Below are positions 37,001-45,998 of a stretch of DNA of 64,000 bases, piece after piece (position 1 is the stretch's first letter; the number at the start of each line of letters is the position of its first letter). The DNA is from Paenibacillus silagei. GTDB lineage: Bacteria; Bacillota; Bacilli; Paenibacillales; Paenibacillaceae. The stretch is taken from positions 124,001 to 188,000 of the forward strand of contig NZ_JAGGLV010000005.1 of the NCBI RefSeq assembly GCF_017874735.1, given 5' to 3'. A program made the position numbers and the translations under genes. The notes below the pieces were generated by a model that worked only from the letters and a program-made list of their open reading frames with translations, was not told where the DNA came from and made no database searches.

Positions 37001-38173
37001 TTGCAGGCAGTAATGCTCCAGATCACTGAAGTCCACCAAGCCCCGGCCAGCCTTCTCCAGCCGATAGCGCTCGCCGAACGTGATTACCGTCTCCGCCAGC
37101 TCCTGCATCAGCGGAGCCGCCGTATGAAGTTCACCCAGGAAGGATTCCGCCGGACGGCCGAACAAGGATTTTTGCAGCTCGAGCAGGCTCTTCTTCACCT
37201 GATCCCGGATCGTCTTCACGCTCTCCTGAAGCAGCGGATCAGTGGCATCCTTCTTGCATGGCTTCAGCTTCCCGAAGGAGATCTCCATGAAGATATCATA
37301 CAATCCGGCCCAGGGCTGCGAGTCCACCGCGTCCAGCAGGCCCTGCGCCATTTCCAGATCGGCAGCAAGATTATCCGCGTAAGGCGCCGGACCGCCGGGC
37401 TGAAGCGCAATCTCATGCCCCTGCTCCAGCTGGCTGATCGCCCCCTTCAGCGTAAGCCGGGCTTCGGCAAGAATGCTCTGCACCCAAGCCGTATGGCTCA
37501 GAGCCTCGGCATCCGGCAGCGCAAAGTCGGCTGCGGTATCCCGCAGCCACTGCGCAGGCCAGGGATGGCTGCGCGCGAAATCATGCAGCCGCTGAATCAG
37601 CGAGTGCACCGCATCATCACTCCGTTCACCGCTGAACCAGTCTGCGAGCTGTACGAACAAGGTATCTTCGCCGTCCCCGGCAACCTCGCCGTATTTCTCT
37701 TCCAGCAGCTCTTCCAGCAGCTCCTGGCGCATCATCTCCGCCTCATGCTCATTCAGGATACGGAAGCCGGGATCGATCGGAATCATCTGGTAATACCGGC
37801 GGATGACTTCAAGACAGAAGGAATGGAGGGTGGTGATGGAGGCTCTGCCCAGGAGAGCAAGCTGGCGGCGCAGATATTCGTTCCTGCCTTCACTGTCCTC
37901 CTCCAGCTTGCGCTCAAGCGCTTCCCGGATACGCTGCCGCATCTCGGAGGCGGCAGCCTTGGTGAAGGTTGCCACCAGCAGCCGGTCCACGCTGAAGCCC
38001 GCTTCCTCATTGCTGATTTTGCGGATAATCCGCTCGACGAGAACCGCCGTTTTGCCGGAACCGGCTGCCGCCGCCACGAGAATATCGCTGCCGCTCTCGG
38101 CAATGGCACGCCACTGGTCGTCACTCCACAGACTGCCCTCCGGCTTCGTATCGGGTACAGGTCTTGTGCTCAC
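34016..38173 (-). CDS. addA: ATP-dependent helicase/nuclease subunit A
   Basis: The GTG start (GGAGGAG 7 nt upstream) gives 1385 residues and overlaps the addB stop as GTGA. This UvrD-type helicase has Walker A AAAAGSGKTAVLVER near residue 40, VDFSDLEHYCL and DEYQDTNSVQEEI near 390-430, and GVRIMTIHKSKGLEFPVVFL near 920. The C-terminal RecB-like nuclease contains GTAYHTVMQHI and LILLDYKTDHI. AddAB processes double-strand ends to Chi-type sites for RecA loading. Low-complexity stretches at about 760-795 (GAGTGDTAGETAAASEL and following) and 560-590 are probably surface loops. Confidence 0.96.
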   Translation of the reverse strand: MSTRPVPDTKPEGSLWSDDQWRAIAESGSDILVAAAAGSGKTAVLVERIIRKISNEEAGFSVDRLLVATFTKAAASEMRQRIREALERKLEEDSEGRNEYLRRQLALLGRASITTLHSFCLEVIRRYYQMIPIDPGFRILNEHEAEMMRQELLEELLEEKYGEVAGDGEDTLFVQLADWFSGERSDDAVHSLIQRLHDFARSHPWPAQWLRDTAADFALPDAEALSHTAWVQSILAEARLTLKGAISQLEQGHEIALQPGGPAPYADNLAADLEMAQGLLDAVDSQPWAGLYDIFMEISFGKLKPCKKDATDPLLQESVKTIRDQVKKSLLELQKSLFGRPAESFLGELHTAAPLMQELAETVITFGERYRLEKAGRGLVDFSDLEHYCLQILRHPDSQPGHSLPSDAAMEYRSQFDEVLLDEYQDTNSVQEEIVRLISRESPGNRFMVGDMKQSIYRFRLAEPGLFLDKYRRFSNDPSYGDKPDGRAEADPGQEERGDGLVIDLARNFRSRLEVVNAVNMVFRQIMDSNVAEISYDERAELVYGANFPGAAEKGPDTYFAPELLLIDKGGSAQGPADEAAEGDELPLLELEAAESETAQLEARAIARRISQMTGMTGGEPLLIYDKGLRIMRPVVYGDIVILLRSARVWTPLMIEELRAEGIPAYGDQNKGYFQATEVEIALSLLQIVDNPRQDIPLAGVLRSPVVNLREEELAKVRLCSRGTFYDALVAASEAGEALRDNPPDLFWEAALLAGQGAGTGDTAGETAAASELTPSSGNESVQEDMAGGTDASAALRDIPLTLQRKLKSFLDRLKNWRNAARQGSLSELIWRIYRESGYLEWVGGLPGGFQRQNNLKALYDRAVQFENETSARGLFRFLVFISRLRENGGDLGVAGGSSEEAGGVRIMTIHKSKGLEFPVVFLAGMAKMFNRQDLHSPFLMHKELGFGPRFVERETRVSYPTLPYLAINRRSRLELLAEEMRVLYVGLTRPRDKMILVGTVRDLPRAVSGWAAMQGREELLLADHLLARGRSYLDWVGPALIRHPAAAILRKLAVSEGPVSTVLHGDESNWSITVTGAAELSPGAFLAGDGDQDKNEQRRVMLEALRRGRAVSTPETPAAAQIAERLGWTYRYAAASSIPAKTSVTELKGLLSMQEQPSYDQLEERKLPGGPDERSERGYRDSLHLQRPKFMEQRGLTPAERGTAYHTVMQHIPLDEPVDRSVLEATLARLERLAILSKEQADAVVLEEVEQFCRSELGHRLFHSAWKTREQPFSYTMPAGEAYRGLDYLDEAAAGLADERGGGDFAETVLIQGVIDCLFREEGRLILLDYKTDHIPPHGDGLTQLSDKYRFQLELYSKALLDILGEPVSEIWLYFFDGGHAVRL

Positions 38174-41100
38174 AGCTTCTCTCCTCCTTTGCGGGACAGC
38201 AGATCCCAAATCACTTCTTTGCCCGGCTTACTTAAGATGTTATAACTATTGCCCTCCACCGCCTCATCGAACTGGCAGACGGGACGGAAGGAGCAGAAGG
38301 TGCAGGCCGTCTCCTGATGGATGCGGTATGGCTGTATCGCCACATCCCCCTCTGTAATGCTGGTCCCGATCTCAGAGATCGTGCTGCGCACCGAGGACCG
38401 CAGCTGCCCCCATTGCTCTGGGGTAGCTACAGATGCGCTGCTGTAGAAGCTGCCGTCACTCTTCAGCGCTACCGGAACAATAGAGGAATACCCTTTGTCT
38501 AGTGTGGTATCCATCAGCGACACTACCTCACGGTCGGCGGTCAGCAGGCCCTTCATCTTGAAACGCTTCATCAGCTCCTGCTCCGCCTGCTCCCGGTTCA
38601 TTCCGTTGGCTGAGGTCAGGAGCGGATCATGAACGTGGAAATAGAGCGCCCCGGCAGGCAATGCTGCCTGGCCGAGCCATTGCTCGGAATAGGTCAGCAG
38701 CACATCAAGGTAAGTTAACATCTGCAACGACAATCCATAGTAGACCTCATGCAGCTTAAGATCCTTCTGGCTTGATTTGTAGTCGATAACCCGCAGCAGA
38801 ATCCCCTGCTCTCCTTCAGCCTTATCCACCCGGTCAATCCGGCCGACCACCTCCATAACACAGCCGTTCGGCAGTGTAATTCTCAGCGGAGGCAGCTCCT
38901 GTCCGGGACCGAAATCCAGCTCCAGCCCGACCGGCTCGAAGCTCCCGCGCCGCGAATGCTCCCCGAGGATGACCGAAGCGCGGCCGACAATATTCTTCAG
39001 CTTGCGCGAGATATAGCCGTAGCGCTTGCTGCTTATCAGAATCTCTCCCTGTAACAGTGGAGACAGCTTGTCTACGGTCTTCCCCGCCTCCGTGCGGCAT
39101 TCCTCCGCAGTCATGCTGCCCCAGCTGCGGCCTTGCTCCTGCAGCCGCTTCGCCATCTCACTGAGGGCCGCATGGAAGAGCTGCCCGATATCCGGGGCTT
39201 GGAGCTTGTAGAGCTGGCGCTCCTTCAGCCTCAGTCCGTAGGAAGCGAAATGGGAGAAGGAGCAGGCAACGAACCGCTCCATCCGTGACACGCTGCCGCG
39301 CAGCGTAGAGCCGCCATACAGGCGCAGGCTGGTCTCCTTCTTCAGCCGTATACCTTCATTGCGGTAGAACAGCGAGCCGAGCAGCCGCTCCAGCTTAAGC
39401 TTCATGGACAGATCCGCCTGGCGGTATTCCGCTGCCTGTTCGCCCGCAGGCTTGTCTGCGCCCTGCTCCGCCGCAAACCAGTTATAGACCTCCCACCACA
39501 TACCGGGTATCTCTGCCCCTTGACGCCACTGGCGGAGCTGAAGCAGCAGCATGCGCAGTGTCTGCTCAGGATGGCCGATGAAGTCCATATGGGCAGCGTC
39601 GTCATCATTGCCGCTCTGCGGGAAGCCGGAGAGGAATTGTTCATCTAACTGCTGCGGGAACATTCCCTGCAGCTGGCGGAAGACCTCCGAAGGCAGCAGC
39701 GCTTTGCCCTCATCATCAGCTACAGCATAGCTGATCCACAGCTTCCTGCTGGCCGTCGTAAGCGCATTGTAGATCAGGAAACGTTCATCCAGCAGCTTCC
39801 GGGATGAGCCCGGCGCAAGCTCCATACCGGACTTCTCCAGCATAAGCCGTTCCCCTTCGGACAGAATGCCGTCTTCCTTGAACTGTGCCGGAACCACTCC
39901 TTCGTTGAAACCGAGCAGGAAGGCGTACTTCACTCCCGACACCCGGGTACGGTCCATCGTACCTACCAGCACCTGGTCAAGTGCGGGCGGGACGAGCCCC
40001 ATTTTAAGCTCAGCCAGCCCGGTCTCCAGCACCCCGGCGAACAGGCTGAATTCTATCCGTTCCTTGCCCATCATCTCGGCAATCTGGTCCAGCAGACCCA
40101 GAACAGCGCCCCAGAGCTGGCTATGCTCCCGGGCAGCTTCCGGGCGGCCTTGCTTCAGAGACTCCGCTCCCATCCCTTCGAGCTTCCGTGCCGCTTCCGT
40201 ATCCTCCAGCAGCAGATATACCGCCCGGCATAGCTCCAGACCGCTGCGGCTGGCTTTGATTCTCTGCTCAAATGCCTGCAGCGGTCCTGTAATCGCACTC
40301 CGGCAGGCTTCCATTCTGGATAGCATGGCTTCATCTACAGCCTCACTGCCCTCCAGGGAGAGGCGCGGAATCCCCTTCCAGGAGCGCCCGTCCGTCCAGC
40401 GATAGCCGTGAATGCCGCAGGCCAGCACATAGTTCTCCAGCTCATCCATATGGGCACGGGTAATGTTTCCGTCCAGCGGGAGCAGCAGCTCTGTCTTCAC
40501 GCAGCGGAACACATCTTCATAACGCCAGCGGCGGCGGACGACATCGAGAGCGGAGCGGATGAATTCCACCAGCGGATGATGCAGCTCACTCTGCTTCTGG
40601 TCCAGGAAGAACGGAACGCCGAAGTCCTGAAATAACGGGGCAATCAGCGGCTCATAATCAGCCATATTGCGCATGAATACCGCCATTTCCCCATATTTAG
40701 CCCCCGATTCTCTAGCCAGGGCCTGCATCTCGCGCAGCACGCCCTCCACCTCGGTGCGGCGTGAAGCCCCAGCCCGGATGCTGATGGCTTCCTTCACCTG
40801 TTCAGCCGGTCCCGTCCAGGGTTGCCGGCGCTGTAATCCGCGCTCCAGATGCGCGAGTACGGGAGCGTCCTTGAACCTTGGCAGGACGGGCGGAGCCAGC
40901 AGCTCATCCCATACGATAAGTCCCATCTCCTCCGCTATTCCCCGGAGCTTAATGTAAGTAACCGCCGCCGGATGGAACAACTCCAGCTCGTGCGGGGCAA
41001 CGCCCGGCGGATAGATCCGGTCCAGTGTGAGCGCAATGGTCATTGTGTCCGCGTACTGCATCAGCTCACGCAAGACGATGAGTTCCTGGTTGCTGAAGCC

Positions 41101-41730
41101 GTGGAAGCCATCCACCCAGATCTCGGCGCCGCGGATATAGGCAGAGTCTGCAATATGCTCAGCCAGTTCGGCCAGTCTGTCCTCTTCATCTATATAGAGC
41201 TGTGACATCTCCTGGTCCAGCTCGCTGAAGACGAGATGCAGATCATCCAGCTTCCCGGCCAGAATAGGGCTGCCCAGCGTGGCATCCCGCATTCTGCCGA
41301 TCTGCTCCTCCAGGTCTCCGGCTCCAAGACAGCAGCGCTTAAGCTCCGTATGCAGGCTGCTGAGCCGCTCCACAAATCCCGGCCGGTCCGAGGAAGCCCC
41401 GAACAGCTTCAGCTCCTCCTTGCGCTTGCTGATAATCTTGTAGATCAGCATCTTCTTGCCTTCTTCACTGATAGGCAGACTTGCGCTGCCACCGGTCTCC
41501 TGCTTCACCCGGTAGGCAAGCCGCGAGAAGCTGAGCGTCTGGGCACGCAGACTCCCCTTCACGCCGCCCGCCGCCAGCAGTCCCCGTTCCGCTCCGAACG
41601 ATCCCTGCTCGGGAACAAGTATAATGATCGGGGCCCCCAGCGGCTCTGCCTTCAGCCTGGAGGATACCCGCTCCCATATTGTAGTCGTCTTGCCGCTGCC
41701 CGAGCGGCCGATGATGAAGTTAACCGTCAT
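38170..41730 (-). CDS. addB: ATP-dependent nuclease subunit B
   Basis: The 1186-residue protein starts MTVNFIIGRSGSGKTTTIWE, with AAGGAG 9 nt upstream; Walker A is at residues 8-15. The C-terminal nuclease motif is RVIDYKSSQKDLKL. The cysteines of the iron-sulfur cluster are VACSFSHFASYG upstream of the nuclease and CTFCSFRPVC after it. AddB provides Chi scanning and one of the two nuclease sites. An extended -10 (TGCTATACT, near 41803-41811 on the minus strand) may drive addBA. Confidence 0.96.
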   Translation of the reverse strand: MTVNFIIGRSGSGKTTTIWERVSSRLKAEPLGAPIIILVPEQGSFGAERGLLAAGGVKGSLRAQTLSFSRLAYRVKQETGGSASLPISEEGKKMLIYKIISKRKEELKLFGASSDRPGFVERLSSLHTELKRCCLGAGDLEEQIGRMRDATLGSPILAGKLDDLHLVFSELDQEMSQLYIDEEDRLAELAEHIADSAYIRGAEIWVDGFHGFSNQELIVLRELMQYADTMTIALTLDRIYPPGVAPHELELFHPAAVTYIKLRGIAEEMGLIVWDELLAPPVLPRFKDAPVLAHLERGLQRRQPWTGPAEQVKEAISIRAGASRRTEVEGVLREMQALARESGAKYGEMAVFMRNMADYEPLIAPLFQDFGVPFFLDQKQSELHHPLVEFIRSALDVVRRRWRYEDVFRCVKTELLLPLDGNITRAHMDELENYVLACGIHGYRWTDGRSWKGIPRLSLEGSEAVDEAMLSRMEACRSAITGPLQAFEQRIKASRSGLELCRAVYLLLEDTEAARKLEGMGAESLKQGRPEAAREHSQLWGAVLGLLDQIAEMMGKERIEFSLFAGVLETGLAELKMGLVPPALDQVLVGTMDRTRVSGVKYAFLLGFNEGVVPAQFKEDGILSEGERLMLEKSGMELAPGSSRKLLDERFLIYNALTTASRKLWISYAVADDEGKALLPSEVFRQLQGMFPQQLDEQFLSGFPQSGNDDDAAHMDFIGHPEQTLRMLLLQLRQWRQGAEIPGMWWEVYNWFAAEQGADKPAGEQAAEYRQADLSMKLKLERLLGSLFYRNEGIRLKKETSLRLYGGSTLRGSVSRMERFVACSFSHFASYGLRLKERQLYKLQAPDIGQLFHAALSEMAKRLQEQGRSWGSMTAEECRTEAGKTVDKLSPLLQGEILISSKRYGYISRKLKNIVGRASVILGEHSRRGSFEPVGLELDFGPGQELPPLRITLPNGCVMEVVGRIDRVDKAEGEQGILLRVIDYKSSQKDLKLHEVYYGLSLQMLTYLDVLLTYSEQWLGQAALPAGALYFHVHDPLLTSANGMNREQAEQELMKRFKMKGLLTADREVVSLMDTTLDKGYSSIVPVALKSDGSFYSSASVATPEQWGQLRSSVRSTISEIGTSITEGDVAIQPYRIHQETACTFCSFRPVCQFDEAVEGNSYNILSKPGKEVIWDLLSRKGGEKL

Positions 41731-41861
41731 TTCAGCAGACTCCTTCCGTTGAACCCTGGCACTCAATGCAATACCAGAATCTATGAAACTTCTCGTCTCA
41801 ATAGTATAGCATACCTCCACCGCACGCTCCAGAACGTACGTTTGCCATTGTTTGCAATTGC

Positions 41862-41914
41862 AGAAATAAAGAAGACTCTCCCGGAGCCGCGCAAACGGCG
41901 GGCGGAAGAGTCTG
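41862..41914 (-). terminator. Probable terminator downstream of the heparinase-like gene
   Basis: AGACTCT and AGAGTCT arms (41873-41879 and 41907-41913) with GC-rich inner sequence are followed on the minus strand by TCTTTATTT. It separates the carbohydrate locus from addBA. Confidence 0.65.
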
Positions 41915-41987
41915 AATAAATGCATGTAAATTAGGTTCAAGGCTAACAGTTACTGCTGCAACTCCTCCCAAGTGAAGCACAAGACCC

Positions 41988-44024
41988 TTATTCCCTCCGC
42001 TCCGTCCAGCCCAGGGTGTCCGGGCCGATTACAATGGTGCCGATCGCATCTCCGTATACATAGGACAGCTCGACCCGCCGCCGCTCCGCATCCACCACGC
42101 AGGTGCTCACGTGCAGCGGACCGCTGCCGTCTGCCGCATCGCCGGGCAGACACAGGGTCAGAATTCCAGCCTTACCGGCCCAAGCCGCCCGGCCCTCGAT
42201 TACCGGAATCTCCGATTTGGAGCCGTAGACCTCCGATACCCAGCCCTGCTCCTTATTCACCGTGAACTGTTCATCCTTCAGGCCGCTGGTCATCCAGCTC
42301 ATATTCAGCTTCACTGTAGAGCCGGGATAGACCACGGTTGCTGCAGTCCGTGCGGCGACGGCAAATCCTCCAGCTGCGTCTCCTCCGGTTCCAATAAAGG
42401 CTGTTTCAGCTTCAACTTCAGCTTCTCCGCCCACTGCCTCTCCAGCCTCTCCAGCCGCTCCGGCTCCGGAAGACAGCTCCAGCACCGCCTCCGGGTGCAG
42501 ATGGAACCGCTGCTTCAGCTCATGCTCGCCATCCGCCTCCAGCCAGTCGGCAATCAGCAGCAGCGGCACCTCCACGCCCAGCAGCACCCAGCGCCGGTGC
42601 ATTACCGGACCGGGAAGACGGATGTATCCGTCATGCGCGGCATCAATGAAGTGGTAACGGCTGTTGCTCTCCCAGCGGAACGTGCTGGCCTTAGCCACAG
42701 GCTCGCCCCATTGCTGGGTAGAGATATACGGCGTCTGATCCAACCCGTCTATGGTAATAGTGTTGTGTGCCCGGGTGCTTTTGAAATAACGGCGCCATTC
42801 CCCTTCCTCATAGGTGTACCTCCCGGTATCGGTGAAGAGCAATTGCCCGTTCCACATCCACTCCAGATTCAGCGCATCGGCATGACCGTGCGCTCCGCCC
42901 ATCTCTGCGGCATCGAAGAACAGATACTGCTGCGGGTCCCGCATCACATAATACCCGGTCTGCACAAAAGCCACGCTGCTCACCGAAGGCGCAGACTCCG
43001 CCTGAAGCTGCACACACCGCTCATACGCCTCGGCTCCCAGCAGCCAGAGGCATTCTGCATTGCCCGTGCCGCGTCCGACCAGTGCATCATCCTTCAGAAT
43101 GGCGCCCAGCAGCGTCAGCCGCTGCCGGCCGCTGCTGATCCAGTCGGAATCGCCGATCCCGGTGGACTGGTGATCCGGGCGGACCAGCGCTTCGGTGAAC
43201 GCGGCCATCTTGCGGAGCTGCCCGCCGTACCAGGCGGAGAACGGGTGGCCGGATAACGCGCCCAGCAGATAAGGCGTTCCGAACATCTCAATGGCCGCAT
43301 CATGATAATGGGTGGTCAGCTCAATCTGAATCCCTTCCGGCCCGACCTGATGCAAAAGGCACAGCTCCAGGCGCTCCCCTGCCAGCTGCCGCCAATACGG
43401 TGCGCGCGGATGCCCGTGATGGAAGACAGCAATCATATAGAGGCCCTGCATATGCATAATCGCATGATTGATCTCCGTGCTGCCCAGGTAGCGGGTCAGA
43501 TATTCAGCATGCTCCGCAAGCCCCTCCAGCAGCTCACTGCGGAAGTGTCCATCCAGCAGCGGGCTATCCTCCATATATTTGTACGCAGATATCCAGGACT
43601 GCACCCGCAGGCCGGTCTCCAGCAGACGCCATGGACCTAGCTTCTGGAAAAATACCGCTTCCTCATACGACGGGATCACAGGAACCGGGTTCTGCTCGCG
43701 CCAGCTGCGGAAATGCTGCATAAAGGCCGTAACGTATTCCGGCTTGCCATTCATCAGATAGGCCTTGCCCAGATCCAGCATATGCCAGTGGCGGTTGATG
43801 CCCCAGGTGAATTCGGGGTCGTTCGTAGGATTATGCAGCCAGTCTACCACCGGCTTGCCCAGCGGAATCCAGCGGCTCAGATCACCGGTATAAGGAATAA
43901 TGAATTCATTGTCCACGGCATGCTCGGCAATCCGGACCGAGTTCTGCGCCTCGTTGGGGAAATGACGGACATAATAAGCGGCAGCGCTGCGCAGCTCAGA
44001 TGCGTTCAGATAATAATCCTTCAT
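41988..44024 (-). CDS. Heparinase II/III family polysaccharide lyase-like protein
   Basis: The 678-residue protein has no signal peptide, so it probably acts in the cytoplasm on imported oligosaccharides. An N-terminal alpha/alpha toroid contains TWGINRHWHMLDLGKAYL and STEINHAIMHMQGLYM (the Asn-His pair expected near the active site). The C-terminal heparinase II/III beta domain contains HGHADALNLEWMWNG and FKSTRAHNTITIDGLDQ. A Gly/Ala/Glu-rich insert at about 520-555 is unusual. Substrate could be a uronate-containing glycan (heparin-like, alginate-like or other). It overlaps the cupin gene by ATGA. Confidence 0.85.
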   Translation of the reverse strand: MKDYYLNASELRSAAAYYVRHFPNEAQNSVRIAEHAVDNEFIIPYTGDLSRWIPLGKPVVDWLHNPTNDPEFTWGINRHWHMLDLGKAYLMNGKPEYVTAFMQHFRSWREQNPVPVIPSYEEAVFFQKLGPWRLLETGLRVQSWISAYKYMEDSPLLDGHFRSELLEGLAEHAEYLTRYLGSTEINHAIMHMQGLYMIAVFHHGHPRAPYWRQLAGERLELCLLHQVGPEGIQIELTTHYHDAAIEMFGTPYLLGALSGHPFSAWYGGQLRKMAAFTEALVRPDHQSTGIGDSDWISSGRQRLTLLGAILKDDALVGRGTGNAECLWLLGAEAYERCVQLQAESAPSVSSVAFVQTGYYVMRDPQQYLFFDAAEMGGAHGHADALNLEWMWNGQLLFTDTGRYTYEEGEWRRYFKSTRAHNTITIDGLDQTPYISTQQWGEPVAKASTFRWESNSRYHFIDAAHDGYIRLPGPVMHRRWVLLGVEVPLLLIADWLEADGEHELKQRFHLHPEAVLELSSGAGAAGEAGEAVGGEAEVEAETAFIGTGGDAAGGFAVAARTAATVVYPGSTVKLNMSWMTSGLKDEQFTVNKEQGWVSEVYGSKSEIPVIEGRAAWAGKAGILTLCLPGDAADGSGPLHVSTCVVDAERRRVELSYVYGDAIGTIVIGPDTLGWTERRE

Positions 44025-44356
44025 TCCTGCTTCTCCAGGAAGTCCTCACGAAACGGATTGAACACATCCAGAATCACGGAATCCTCCAGCGCCTTCACAC
44101 CATGCGGAATATTGTAGCCGGCATAGAAGCTGTCGCCCGCCTTCAGAATACGCGTCTCCTCCCCGACCTTGACCTCAAAGCTGCCCTTCACTATATAGCT
44201 GATCTGCTCATGCGCATCATGGGAATGAATCTCGCCGATGCCGCCTTTGGCGAAGGTAACCTCCACCATCATCAGTGATCCGCCTCTTGCCAGCAGGGTA
44301 CGGGAACTGCTCTCATTCAGAACCGTCTTTGCGGCTTGGCTATTCTCTATAATCAT
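44021..44356 (-). CDS. Cupin-domain protein
   Basis: The 111-residue single cupin has motif 1 GEIHSHDAHEQISYIVKGSF and motif 2 AGDSFYAGYNIPHGVKAL, with metal-binding His residues present. Similar small cupins beside lyases include KdgF-type enzymes that linearise unsaturated uronates released by polysaccharide lyases. That activity would fit the neighbouring heparinase-like gene but is inferred from context. It shares an ATGA overlap with the lyase gene. Confidence 0.85.
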   Translation of the reverse strand: MIIENSQAAKTVLNESSSRTLLARGGSLMMVEVTFAKGGIGEIHSHDAHEQISYIVKGSFEVKVGEETRILKAGDSFYAGYNIPHGVKALEDSVILDVFNPFREDFLEKQE

Positions 44357-44389
44357 TTCGGATCTGCTCCTCTCTCAATATGCAAGAAA

Positions 44390-44417
44390 GCGGCCGAATT
44401 GATCATGCATCGGCCGC
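44390..44417 (-). terminator. Hairpin between the binding-protein and cupin genes
   Basis: GCGGCCGA and TCGGCCGC form a perfect 8-bp stem with a 12-nt loop, followed on the minus strand by TTTCTTG. It may be a partial terminator or an mRNA-stabilising hairpin that keeps the binding protein in excess over downstream genes. Confidence 0.55.
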
Positions 44418-44434
44418 CACCTGAACCTTACCTC

Positions 44435-45853
44435 TTATTCCTCGGTGGATAATTTACCCTGCAGCTTCGATGCGTCAAAGCTTGGATCGGCCACAATATC
44501 CGTTGCGCCGGAGGCTCTTGCTTTCTCTAATGAGACATTATACCGGGTATCCAGGTCTTTGATAATGCTGTCCACATCGCCGCCGGTGAAGACGAATGCC
44601 GAGAACGCATCGCTCCATTTGCTGCCTTCCAGTGACCCTTCTGTAATGGTCAGCGGGTTCGCCGGATAAATCGCGTCATAACGCTTCGGCAGGAAGCCTT
44701 CAATGCCGGGAATGCTTGGTTTTTTGCCGGAGCTGATGACTGTAGGGATCAGGGAGATGCCGTAGCCTTTTTCATAATACTCGCTCTGCAGGCTGTCGCT
44801 GTACACATACTCCATGAACTTCCACGCTGCTTCCTTATGCGTGCTGTCCGCGCTGATGCCGATGTAAGAACCGCCGATAATCTGTGATGCGCCTTTGATT
44901 GTTCCATCTGTTGTCGGTACAGCAACGGCAGCCCAATTAGCGGTAGTCGGGAACTGGTCTTTGTAGACGCCGGGCTCTGCCGAGTGGTTAATGTACATGC
45001 CGATTTTGCCTTGGGCGAACTGCGCACGCAGCGGATCGATATCCAGGCTCTCTACGCCCGGCAGCATGCTGCCGTCTTCGTTCATCTGACGCAGCGCCAG
45101 CGCAATATCCTTGTACATACTGAAGTCGAATTGGCCGGTCTTGTAATTGTAGCCGTCAATGCCGGTATTGTTGCTCGCGCCCGCTACGGTATTGGATGCA
45201 CGCCAGAAGCCGCTTGAGCTCTTGAACGGGCTGGCGAAGCCGTATATGCCGTCCTTTTTGCCGGTTTCGGTAATCTTTTTGGCGGCAGCAACCATCTCGT
45301 CCAGTGTTTTCGGCGGATTCTCAATGCCCGCTTGCTTGAAGATATCTTTATTATAGATCAGTCTCCAGATCTGTCCGGTGTTGGGCAGGGTATAGGTCTT
45401 GCCGTCCACGGTATTCTTGTTCTCCAGCAGGCTGTCCTTGAAGGTCTCCTTCATCTCGCTGCTCATATAGTCATTGATCGGGGCCATGTAGCCTTTTTTG
45501 TAATAGGTCTGGAAGTCGTTGATCTGAAGCACATCAGGAGCCTGCTTACTGGCAAAAGCGATATCTACCGCCTGCGGATAGTTGTCCCCCATCACGGTCA
45601 TTTCCACTTCGATGTTATCCTTATTCGTCTTGTTGAACTCATCAATCTTGGATTTCATGAAATCGGCGTCGTGACGGTCGGGTGTCCAGTAGAGGATTTT
45701 GGTTTTGCCGCCGCTTGCTGCCCCGTTATCTCCCTTGGTGTCCGCCGGTTTGCTGTTACTTGCCGCGGGCTCCTTATTGCTGTCGGCAGCGCAGCCGGCC
45801 AGACTGAGTGCCAGCACTGTACTCATTGTTGCAACAACCCATTTTTTATCCAT
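44435..45853 (-). CDS. ABC transporter extracellular sugar-binding lipoprotein (family 1)
   Basis: The 472-residue protein starts MDKKWVVATMSTVLALSLAGC, a lipoprotein signal with lipobox LAGC. A Ser/Lys/Gly linker is followed by a family 1 solute-binding fold: KSKIDEFNKTNKDNIEVEMT and FASKQAPDVLQINDF near the N-terminus. It would deliver an oligosaccharide to the two permeases encoded in the same locus. It lies 145 bp from the regulator gene with its own putative promoter. No ATPase gene is present; Paenibacillus-type systems often share one MsmX-like ATPase. Confidence 0.93.
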   Translation of the reverse strand: MDKKWVVATMSTVLALSLAGCAADSNKEPAASNSKPADTKGDNGAASGGKTKILYWTPDRHDADFMKSKIDEFNKTNKDNIEVEMTVMGDNYPQAVDIAFASKQAPDVLQINDFQTYYKKGYMAPINDYMSSEMKETFKDSLLENKNTVDGKTYTLPNTGQIWRLIYNKDIFKQAGIENPPKTLDEMVAAAKKITETGKKDGIYGFASPFKSSSGFWRASNTVAGASNNTGIDGYNYKTGQFDFSMYKDIALALRQMNEDGSMLPGVESLDIDPLRAQFAQGKIGMYINHSAEPGVYKDQFPTTANWAAVAVPTTDGTIKGASQIIGGSYIGISADSTHKEAAWKFMEYVYSDSLQSEYYEKGYGISLIPTVISSGKKPSIPGIEGFLPKRYDAIYPANPLTITEGSLEGSKWSDAFSAFVFTGGDVDSIIKDLDTRYNVSLEKARASGATDIVADPSFDASKLQGKLSTEE

Positions 45854-45909
45854 CGTTATGCCCCCTTGTGCTTGTCCTGACAGCCTGCAATCGGCTATCT
45901 GTTAACGTA

Positions 45910-45964
45910 ATCATAATGGTTCCGCTTTCAGTGGGGTGAGGGACATTCTAACTTTGTAAGGGGG
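45910..45964 (-). promoter_or_regulatory. Putative activator-dependent promoter of the binding-protein gene
   Basis: TATGAT (45915-45910, minus strand) looks like a -10 without a -35. Upstream, 45964-45933 holds CCCCCTTACAAAGTTAG then AATGTCCCTCACCCC, closely similar to the sequence upstream of the permease operon. This is a candidate binding site for the locus AraC-type response regulator. Confidence 0.5.
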
Positions 45965-45998
45965 AAAAAATGCTTGTCCCTGTTCCTTCGTCTCCTGC